This document shows positions 1 through 8,900 of a stretch of DNA of 23,173 nucleotides, piece after piece; position 1 is the first letter of the stretch; every line of letters begins with the position of its first letter. The stretch is from contig WELB01000326.1 in the NCBI GenBank assembly GCA_009602725.1, positions 79,698 to 102,870 of the forward strand. Reading direction: 5' to 3'. The notes beneath the pieces are model-generated. The model saw only the letters and a list, made by a program, of their open reading frames with translations, had not been told where the DNA came from and ran no database searches. Position numbers and translations under genes: made by a program. This stretch comes from Spirogloea muscicola (lineage: Eukaryota; Streptophyta; Zygnematophyceae; Spirogloeales; Spirogloeaceae).

Positions 1-165
1 CCTTAGCTGCTGGCACAAGAGCTAGTCAATTGCCGTCCGGTATTCGAGCGTCAGCTAGCGACCTCTATGTGCTGACTCGTGGTTACTGAGCGGGTCAGCT
101 TAGCAGCAGGTGACGTACATTTGTCCAATGTGCTTGCCTTTGTACTTGGCCACACATGGCCTCCC
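1..165 (+). mobile_element. 3' end of a retroelement copy (copy 1), cut by the window edge
   Basis: Positions 51-89 read in frame as S-A-S-D-L-Y-V-L-T-R-G-Y-stop, nearly the same as the C-terminus S-L-S-D-L-F-V-L-T-R-G-Y-stop of the minus-strand copy ending at 464. The frame is open upstream at least to about 30, with a TAG further back, so the copy looks degenerate. The bases after the stop (about 115-165) weakly resemble the 3' untranslated part of the minus-strand copy. Only the last part of the element lies in the window, so its class is inferred from the longer copy. The right limit is approximate. Confidence 0.6.
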
Positions 166-180
166 CATCTCTTAATATAC

Positions 181-197
181 ACGCATCTTCGATGCGT
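181..197. repeat. Short perfect hairpin (7-bp stem, TTC loop)
   Basis: Positions 181-187 (ACGCATC) and 191-197 (GATGCGT) are exact reverse complements around a 3-base loop. The hairpin lies where the tails of the two oppositely oriented retroelement copies meet. It may be part of a 3' tail structure of the element, but it is short enough to arise by chance. Confidence 0.4.
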
Positions 198-263
198 CTT
201 CCAGAATGGGCGCAAGCGTCTGCTGCGCGTCTCGCGTTGCCTACCAGCTTCGGCGCCCGTTTC

Positions 264-279
264 GCGGAGCGCGCTCCGC
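264..279. repeat. 16-bp perfect palindrome at the tail-to-tail junction
   Basis: The 8 bases at 264-271 (GCGGAGCG) are the exact reverse complement of 272-279. The palindrome lies between the tails of copy 1 and copy A. It could mark the rearrangement that placed the two copies tail to tail, or be incidental in GC-rich DNA. Confidence 0.4.
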
Positions 280-289
280 ACACCATTGC

Positions 290-1060
290 CCAGCTACGAT
301 GCACTTTCCCGCCCAAAGGCGTCAACCTGAAGAGAACAGAGGGAAGGCGCGCGGGGCGCATGAAATGAAGGGAGGCCAATTCAAGCCAGTACATTGTTCA
401 GGCGAAGGCTACTGCAGACTAAACAAGGCTAAATATACGTAAAGTAAGGTGCCTAAGGTGACATCAATACCCACGGGTGAGCACAAACAAATCTGACAAG
501 CTAACTTGGGCTGCTGGAGCGCCGCCACGAAAGCCGGAGGCCTTACGCAGAGCGCGCCCTGCACGTTGATGAAGAGCCAATGCTTGCGAGCGCTGCAAAC
601 TAAGCGAGAGCCGCATTCTGTAATATGCAACTAAGGCCTGCGGAATGCTGGAGTGGCCCAAGCTGCCCCCCCGACTTCGACGACACGCATCAACCAGCCG
701 GGCCAGATGCTGGATCGGGGAGGACCATTTCACGCCGTAGCCTCCGTAGATATCCATGGCACACGGGTAAAGATGGTCCCCTCGAGGATGATCATGGTAG
801 TGCCGCTCCTTCTTGCGCTCCGCGCTGGACGTGGCCCAGCCAGACACGGTTGACGTGGGTGCGCCAGCCTTGTATGCGTCGATCAGTACCACGTCCAAGA
901 GCAGACGAGGCCCACTGCCCCGCGGGGTAGCGACCACGTCCAGACGCCGCACGTATGGCTTGCCGCGCCTTGAGGAGATTGGCATGATCCCAGACACCTC
1001 CATCGCCGGATGGTATCCCGCCTCTCGCACAATGCCAAACATGGTAAAAGGAGGCCACTA
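290..1060 (-). mobile_element. Retroelement 3' portion (copy A), non-LTR-like, with an open C-terminal reading frame
   Basis: This is the longest copy of a family present four times here. On the minus strand it holds an uninterrupted 192-codon frame (ATG at 1042, stop at 464-466), followed by a 3' untranslated tail down to about 290. The tail includes a segment (about 335-412) that recurs almost unchanged near 15549-15620. The protein has an L-L-D-V-V-L-I-D stretch, then E-R-K-K-E-R-H-Y-H-D-H-P, a Y-G-G-Y-G segment, and a basic end with L-S-L-S-L-Q-R-S-Q-A-L-A-L-H-Q-R-A. From memory, this order resembles the region after the reverse transcriptase in LINE-like or DIRS-like elements of green algae. 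No reverse transcriptase motifs lie in the window, so the class is inference. The upstream limit is uncertain. Confidence 0.6.
464..1042 (-). pseudogene. Fragment of a retroelement polyprotein (C-terminal region, 192 codons)
   Basis: The frame starts at an ATG (1042-1040) and ends at a stop at 464-466 with no internal stop. Its last 100 residues recur in degenerate form in the copies at 1905-2290 and 15225-15625, and its last 12 residues recur at 51-86. It therefore belongs to a dispersed repeat and not to a single-copy host gene. The ATG is probably an internal methionine of a once longer polyprotein, because residues near 25-50 already look like the middle of a domain. No catalytic motif of a polymerase or nuclease can be seen. 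I call it a fragment because its 5' part is missing or not recognisable in 1043-1760. Confidence 0.55.
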
Positions 1061-1082
1061 TTGCTATGGGCGAGCCCCTCTC

Positions 1083-1217
1083 CCTTTTCGGGCTGGCTAT
1101 TCACAGCTCTTGCCCTTACTGGGAGACCCACTTCGGTCTTCGTAGTTTGGCCCCTTTGACCCTTGTCCATTCTTTCGGGCTGGCTTCTCACAGCCCCCAT
1201 GGGAAGAGCCACTTCTA
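1083..1217. repeat. Imperfect direct repeat, about 50-bp units offset by about 85 bp
   Basis: Unit 1 (about 1083-1134) and unit 2 (about 1169-1217) share TTCGGGCTGGCT, then TCACAGC, then TGGGA followed by CCACTTC, with small length differences. Parts recur inverted further right: 1283-1295 is the exact reverse complement of 1090-1102, and 1570-1584 is nearly the reverse complement of 1120-1134 and 1200-1215. The stretch 1043-1760 has no convincing gene and may be retroelement-derived or a decayed inverted-repeat element. Confidence 0.5.
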
Positions 1218-1904
1218 ACTTTCGCTAGTGCACTGTTAAGGCAAGAGAAACGAAGCAAAGAAGCAGCTCCTCCAGAGGAGGCGAATAGCCAGCCCACAAG
1301 AGACTGAACAAGCTTCAAAGGGAGCCGGAAAGCATAAGACCACGGAGATTCTAGTAACTTGTTATTAACAGCAGATTGATTAGCAGCAGGACGTCTGAGG
1401 GCAGTGCCTGCGAAGTCAAGAAAGCGGGCTCCAGTCCAGACGTATGCAGAGAAATAAGCTCATTCAAAGCGGGCGGGTGCTCTGTGTGAAAGGCCAGCCG
1501 GAAACCAATGAACAAGGAGACATGGAACTATGCTCCTAATCTTCAAGCTCTTGCTCCCCCAAAAGAGGAGAAGTGGCTCTCCCAACGGCAAGGCGATCTT
1601 GGTTGGCGTAAGGCCTGGCAGTGCCCGGCACATCTCACTGATGCGTTACTAGTGGACTTTCATTTCTGACCCCAGCGACTCAGTCTAGCGGCCTGAAAGG
1701 CTGGTCACGCGGTTGCCATATCTGCACTAATCAAGGGAATCACAATATGCAGTTCATTTGTATGCGAAAGAGACGACATTAAGTGAAAACTACTGCGTGC
1801 AAGCCCTGCTAAGAGGGGTCAAGGCAAGTGGCCGACTGACAACTCTAGACTTACAGTCGCTAGGGGGGGGTGCCCTACATAGAGGTGGGCGTGTGGGCTT
1901 CTGG
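1218..1904. other. Non-coding stretch between retroelement copies
   Basis: No open frame here has a recognisable protein or matches a neighbouring repeat well enough to call. It contains the inverted fragments of the 1083-1217 repeat (at 1283-1295 and 1570-1584) and a run of nine Gs near 1862. It is probably old transposon DNA, but the sequence alone does not settle this. Confidence 0.4.
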
Positions 1905-2290
1905 TCTTTACCTCGCGAGCCTACTTCTTCCCGTGTACCACGGAAACTTATGGCGGCTATGGTACGGAGTGGTCTTCCCTCCTCCATCGCCTGGCACAGC
2001 TTGTCAATGCCCGCCGACGTGATCGGGCGGGTAGCTTAGGGCATTCTAGCGTCCTGCAAGCAATAATTGCTTGCTGAAGATTGCAGCTTTCACTGAGACT
2101 GCAGCGCTCCCAGGCATTTGCGATAGATCAGCGTGCTGGGCGCCCATCAGGCCAGGCTTATGGCTTACATGGTGGTGCTCTGGCTCCTCAGCTTAGCTTG
2201 TCAGATAGCATGTCCATTCCATTTCATGCGCGCCGCGCGCCTTCCTCTCTCCCTTCTGCACTCAAGACCTGCTGCAAACGAGAAGGGGCT
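1905..2290 (+). mobile_element. Retroelement 3' portion (copy B), degenerate and internally deleted
   Basis: Plus-strand relative of copy A. Shared landmarks in order are CTTCCCGTGTACCACGGAAA, a GGCGGCTATGG box, CTGGCACAGCTTGTCAATGC, GCAGCGCTCCCAGGCATTTG, and AGCTTAGCTTGTCAGAT at about 2189-2205. Stops interrupt the frame (for example TAG at 2036-2038). After TTGTCAGAT it jumps straight to the distal tail box CCATTTCATGCGCGCCGCGC (about 2218-2237). It therefore lacks the end of the coding frame and about 140 bases of untranslated tail present in copy A. Confidence 0.6.
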
Positions 2291-2958
2291 CTTTTTTCTG
2301 TTCAACATCCTGTGGACTGGCTTGTCACGGCCCTCGGCCCCTTCTTCTATGACCTTGCTATCCTAGTGTGGCTTTTCGTTTTCCTTCTTTGCTTTCCACA
2401 GCCCTCAACCCCTTGCGGGGCGTTTCTTGTCTTGCCATGAACCTGCTTCTCAGCACGGCTAGTGGCCGTTGCCATAGGAGCACCATTGGCGCATGTTCGC
2501 AGCCACTTGGCCGGCCACGACAGCTGCCCGCCGTTAATAACGAGCGCTTTCCCATCAGTGCGCGACGTGATAAGCGTGGGTTCCCTTTCGAAACCTGCTT
2601 GAGCTCTCCCACTGCAGCGTGCTGTTGACACTTCGCGTGCCTCGCCGCACGACGCGCCGCGCTCGGCGGCGCCAGCGGCGTCGCCGCGGCGCCCGCCGCC
2701 GCCTCGCGCCGGGCTTGAAGAGTCCCCCAACTCCTGTGCGAGAGCCGGGAAGCGGGGATCGCCTCCTAGAGCCTGGCGCTGAGGCTGCGGTAGTGGCAGC
2801 AGCCGGCAGCGAGCCAGTGACAGCTGCCATATCTGCAAGCGCGAGGGCGCGCTGCTTCTCGGTGTCTTCACGACCAGCATGCGACCGCGGCGGCCGTGCC
2901 GTGCTGACGGTGTCCAGCGCGGCTTCTTGAGGTGGCCGCGCTTGCCGCAGCTGAAAGT
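2291..2958. promoter_or_regulatory. Upstream region of the POLQ gene with a GC-rich core
   Basis: About 670 bases without a convincing gene. The first half is pyrimidine-rich. From about 2620 to 2950 the DNA becomes very GC-rich, with CG and GCC/GGC runs, directly before the POLQ start codon. It probably holds the promoter and 5' untranslated region. I see no clear TATA box. Long frames on both strands here encode only arginine-, alanine- and proline-rich text typical of GC-rich non-coding DNA. Confidence 0.45.
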
Positions 2959-5900
2959 ATGGAGGGCAGTGCACAGCAGACAGGAGCCGTTCCCATCAAG
3001 CGGAAGGTGGCGAGAGTTGACGGGGTGAGGCTGAAGGGTTTCTCATGCCCCAAACTCGGTCGATTGAAAAAAAATTTCCCGAACGGTGTTGCTGAGAGTT
3101 TAGCAAGTGATTTCGTTCGTCAAGGTCTCCATTGTCAAGGTCTTTAGAATGCCAAGGTATCAAGTTTTAGTACAGATGGTGGAGAATGCGATACTTACCG
3201 GTAGTTCGACTTCTCATTATCAACATTGCGGGAGGTCAATAAGATCGGTGAGCGTGACCTTGTATACAATCACTGGTTCAAATGTGCAGAGTCTTATAAA
3301 ATCAGCAAGGCGATTCCAATTCTATCACCATATTGTGAGCTGTGCGCAGGATTGATGCATACTGTCTGCCCGTGCAGTTTTTTGCGGCAAAGAAGATCAG
3401 GCCACTTGTTGTCAAACCCGTCACTGAAGTCAAGCATGTCCAGTACAAGGCTCAGCCCAGCGGAAGCCCGTTATTGGCAGCTGAAAAGAGCACCCCCATT
3501 TATGTAACGGAAGTCAGCAGCGAAGGACTCGTGGCTAACTTGCAAAAAGCATGTGTCTCTGAGGAAGGGTTCAAGCGAGGGGGTGACGATGCTGGCCCGG
3601 TGAGTCAGCACCTTGTCAAGCAGAGATTACTGCCATTGCTGAAGGCTTGCACATCCACAGCTTCGAATAGGCCTGAGACCCATTCAGACAAAGGAGGACT
3701 GGAGAGAGGGACAAGCACGAGCAGAAAGACATCAGACTGTGACAAGGCCACATGCCAGAGCGAGCAGGGGGTAGTTGAGGGACTCCTAGTGGATTGCGCC
3801 AATGACTTCCTTGGCATGTATTGCAGGTAAGACCAGTAACTCATGCCCTGAAGCAATTTGTGATTTGAAGCTAATGGAGAGTGTACTTGCATTCTCTTCA
3901 AGCTCTTGTTGATACAAGTGTTTACTTAGATGCATGCATGTGAGTAAGCCGGCATGGCAGACAGGCCAATGCAGCAGACACATCCAGGTCTTCTCCTCTC
4001 TCCGCCGTGCAGGAAAGGTCCTCAAGGGTCACCAGCAGCTGAAGAAAACTTGGTAGTCAACGAAAACATAGGCATACTCAGCAAGCAGTGTTTGGAAGAG
4101 GGCTTGGCAGCAAAAGAGGTGTGATCATCTTCCATCAGGCTGCTGCAATCTTCAAAGGATAAGAAGCTCAAGTCCACCACCACAATGTAAGACCTGTTGT
4201 CTCCACGAGGCTTGAGCCCAGCAAGTCGATTAGTCAGGCAGGGCTATCTTAAGCAGTGCTCGTTTCATTAGCAGGTCAGAAGGAGTGGCAGTGATATCTT
4301 GGCAAAGGAGGAACCCTCAACCATATGCTACATGGATCCTAAGAATTCAACGGAAGACAGGAAATGCAATGGCAACAGTCAGAATGTGGTGGACCTAGAG
4401 GCTGGCTGGCCCTCTTCTGATGAAGCAAAAGGTGACAATTCTCCTGGTGACGGTTTTTGGGAGGCATGCATACACCTGGCAGACAGGTTAGGAGCTGAGG
4501 GTGCACATGGAAAGCTCAAAGTGCAGTGCGAGACCCTTGTGGCAATGCCACCAACCACTTGCTGCACTGAGCAACAAAATAGTGCATTGATCGAGCAAGA
4601 GACCAGGTCAGCTGAGCAGGAAGGAGCCAGGACACTCGATAATAGAAAATCAGGTATGACTCAGTCAAGCAGCCTGCCATGCCAAGACAGGACAGACAAC
4701 AACCCGTCCGTGACGCCTCATGCATTGATCACACATTGTCTGGGTTGGATATGTATTTTCTTACTCAGCTGATGTGCAATTGTATGTGGATGTTCAATGA
4801 GAGCTTCCATGCCAGGCATTGATTGGTGCATCTGGTCACACGCATGTGTTACTTAATGTTTTGCAGTCAGCCAGCAGGGCAAAAGTCGGCTGGCACCAAC
4901 TACGCAGAGTTTACCGGATCGTATCATGAAGTCACATCCCAGTTTTCCACGCAGTGGAGGAAACGCGATCCAGCAAAGCATACCAACTTCTCCTACAAGC
5001 AGCGCAAATTCTGCTGCAGCTTCGCTTCTTGTACCAGATGGGCAAGTCACAAAGTCAGAATGTCCAGCAATTGCTTCAGAAGCTGATACCGGACTACCCA
5101 ATGAGAGATGCATGGAGATGGCAGCTGCTCAGGCTGGCTCATCTACATCCACTGGAATGCAGACCTTCCTCACAGTAGCAAAGGAAGCTTTCTTGGAGTC
5201 ACAGCCCGCTACTCTCAAGCACTTGCCGCCTTGCACGCATGTTCATGCGGAAAATCACGGAGCTGAGCCAGCTGTACAGGATACCATGACATTAGAGCTG
5301 CCACCCAAGCAGTCCCTGGTGCTTGGCATGACAGACAGGAAAGCACACATTGTGCAATCAGGAGGAAGTATGCCATCTACTGTGCCAAGTCTGTGTGCAG
5401 TTGATGCTGCAAGATTGACCATTGTGAAGGATGAGGATACCGACCTGGGTGCCTGGCTGCCACCAGACGTGTGCAAGGTCTATGCAGAGAAGGGAGTGAA
5501 GTCTTTGTACAGATGGCAAGTGGATTGCCTTCAGCTTGATGGGGTGTTACATGGGAAAAACCTCGTCTATTGTGCCTCTACTAGGTAGTCTTCATTGATC
5601 TCGGGCATGCCTTAAACAATTTTATTATCAGTTAGGCTCCACACTCAACACACTTGATAGCCAGGGTGTATAAGAAGACTCATGTGATGTGTCAAATTGA
5701 TCAAGCAATTACACATGCTTGTTGGCACCTACTTTATCTATAAACTCTTCCTTCCCTTGGTCGAAGGTTTGGAAGTTGATGATTATTTGTCTGGGATTTT
5801 TCCCTTAGGTACAAAAGCACGTTATCTGACTAAGTTTCGTGGTTATGAATGTCAGTGCTGGAAAAAGTCTGGTGGCAGAGATCATTATGATAAGGAGAAT

Positions 5901-8900
5901 CATGGCCACTAACAAGAAGGCCATCATAGTATTACCTTTTGTGGCTTTATCTGCAGAGAAGGTAGTAGACAGTGCAACTGAGTGTTGGCCTTGATGATGT
6001 TTAGTCTCTCGTCTTGAGGAGAAGCATGGCATAGGCTGATGTTGTATGCGTACTGGGTAAGCGCAGGCTGCACACATGGAGGCACTCCTTGAGCCGCTGT
6101 CCAAAGGAGTGGTCTGCTTCTTTGGATCCCAAGGAGGCCCTTCCTTGCCAAAGGACTGTGCTGTGGCAGTCTGCACAATAGAGAAGGCCAATACAGTGGT
6201 CAACAAGCTCCTTGAGGAGGGAAGGCTTGTGGAGATTGCTATCATTGTGGTGGATGAGATGCATATGGTATGCCTGTGAACAGTGGTTGTTTCTATAAAC
6301 ACCCTTTTGTTGGTCATCAATGAAGTGATGCAGAGATTGCTGGCTGTTATCGAGGATTACCAGTTGTGATGTACTTATAGATATAGTCTGACTCTTCATA
6401 TGTGAATTTCTTACGCCTCAGCCCCTTTCTCAGATCTTACTTACACTGATCTGGCCTGTGTGACAGATTGGAGATGAAGACCGCGGTTACCTCTTGGAGC
6501 TTCTTCTCACAAAACTGCAGTACTCGGCTGGATTTGGGGAGCCGGTCGCGAATACAGCAGCTGGGTCTGGAAACAGCCCACCCTTGGCTGATGCCGCTGG
6601 CAGCAGTAGCAAGAGCGAAGCCGGGGATGGTCTGCAACTAGTTGGCATGAGTGCTACATTACCAAACACGTCTGTTGTGGCTACCTGGCTTCATGTAAGA
6701 CATCACCTTCTTCAACCCAGCCTTGCTTGCTACTCTTGTCTAGCTTTTCAAGAGTCTCGCAGGCCGTTCTACATCAAAAGTGGGCCTTTGCTGACTATGT
6801 GTCCCTTTTGCATATAATCGGCTATCTTGCTGCTCCATTCTGCAATGACTATATATCATATATTCGGGGTTTAAGACTTCTTTGTGGGCTGTTTGAGCTT
6901 TATTTGAGTGCAAGAGCGTTGAGCCAGTCGAAGTTTGTTGTAAGTATTTAGATGCCAGCTTGATTGAACAATTCTCGCTGCTTAATCTGCAGGCTGTGAT
7001 GTTTGAGACCAACTTCCGGCCTGTTCCGTTAGAGGAATATGTGAAGCTTGGTGAGACAATCTATGATAAAAAGATGAAGCCCGTGAGGGTGCTAAAGAAG
7101 CGAGCTACTATTGATGGCAAAGACCCTGATCAACTTGTGGAAATTTGTCATGAAGTAAGACCTGCCCTCCATGTCCAGCAGCAAATAGCATTGTGTGATG
7201 ATATGCTTTCCATCTGAAGCACAGATTTAGCCAGCTAGGAAGGTGATTACGCCTTGGAAACCTCTGGTTCACTGAAAAGAATGGGAGTCAAGCTCCTGAT
7301 GTTAACTTGACACCATTAATTCACCCAGCTCTTGCTTTCGCTGGCCTTTCCTGAGCAGGTAGTAAGAGATGGGCACTCAGTGCTTATCTTCTGTTCAACA
7401 CGGAGTCACTGTGAGTCCTCTGCTCGACATGTGGCCAAGTTCCTACCTAGCAGTGGGAATTTACAGGCCGGTTGGGAGGACATAGTAGCTGATTTGAAGA
7501 AAGGCCCCAGTGGCCTTGACCCTACTCTAGCTAAAACAGTACCAAAAGGAGTCGCTTTCCATCATGCTGGCCTGACTGTGAGTCCAAGTTCGAGCCACAA
7601 ATGGTTCTTGCAGCTACACTGGTGGCAACAAGTCTTGGTAGTCACTATGACTTCTAGGATTGCCACCTTGACATGATTAGTTACCTTGCAGGGAGAGGAG
7701 AGGGAGGTGGTTGAGACCTGTTTCAGAAGAGGTATCGTGAGAGTGTTATGTGCCACTTCCACTCTTGCGGCAGGAGTCAACCTGCCAGCCAGACGAGTCA
7801 TCTTCAGACAACCAAGAGTTGGGCTTGACTTTCTGGATAGTACCAAATACCAGCAGATGGCTGGTCGTGCTGGTCGTGCAGGAATCGACACAAAAGGCGA
7901 ATGTGTGAGTCCCTTTTACCGCTCAAATAAGAGTATTCTTAAATATGTTCTGGGCTCTCTATGACATACTCAAATGTATGATCTGACATGTCAAGGGCAG
8001 CATTTCGTGCTTAGGAGCAGATTTGTGATTCATGGACTGATAAGAAGCACTGCAAGATGGTGAATAATGTTGGGTCTCCAGGAAATTGTGTCTGGTTAAG
8101 TGGACAGATTGAGAAAGGTGATTTCTATCTGGAAGTCCCTCTTTACAGATTGTGATGTGCAAGCCGGGAGATATTACACGGGTCGAGCAACTTCTGAATG
8201 GAAATTGCAACCCTCTGCAATCATGTCTCAGCGAGGAGAAGAATGGCCTTACCAGGGCATTGTTGGAGGTTGTAGCAGGTTCATCGGTCTTGACACCCGC
8301 CGATGTCCAGCGATTCGTTCGGTGCACTCTGCTACATATCACAAGCTCTGCCGAGGAGGTCAGCGCAACTGTCCACCTTGCTCAGGGTTTTGAAGCAAAG
8401 TCCCAAAATCTAAAGCCACTAGCGACGTATCGAGGGAACCTGTGGCATGACCGTGAGCCCCTCTTAGTTGTGTTGCTGCATGCTCTTACAGTAAAGCTTA
8501 GTACTTAGTTCGCTGTGAGAGGACTTATGTCTTCTGTATATTCTGATCACGAATACCTCATGGGTCCAGGTATATGCTTCTGCACGGGCCGCTCTTAAGT
8601 GGCTGTGTCACAGAGAGTTAATTAGGTGGGACACCGTTAAGGCAGAGTATGATGCAACTCCACTAGGCCGGGCCGTCTATGGCTCCTCTCTCCCACCAGA
8701 CGAGGCCCTTGTTGTGTACGACGATCTCAAAACTGCCAGAGACGGCTTTGTGCTGTCCACTGATCTCCACCTTCTGTACCAGGTAGTGGTCCTACATCAC
8801 TGACCACCAAGATAGAAGATACTTCTTCCTTCTCTGCTCATCTGCCTTTGTTCAAGTTGGTCTCTGTGAAGGTTCACAGCACTCCATCACCTGCTTAATT

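Noticed and set aside
464-1042. Host protein-coding gene on the minus strand
   Set aside because: Parts of the frame and its tail recur three more times in the window, so it belongs to a mobile element family.
2347-2974. Overlapping minus-strand frames rich in Arg, Ala and Pro upstream of POLQ
   Set aside because: They lie in GC-rich DNA where stops are rare, show no domain, and one overlaps the POLQ start on the other strand.
8359-8508. Longer POLQ exon 12 running on to about 8490
   Set aside because: A donor at 8491 would also keep frame, but it would add about 44 residues where the plant family has none. With the donor at 8359 the join R-C-T-L-L-H to A-L-K-W-L-C-H keeps the spacing I recall for the Arabidopsis protein.
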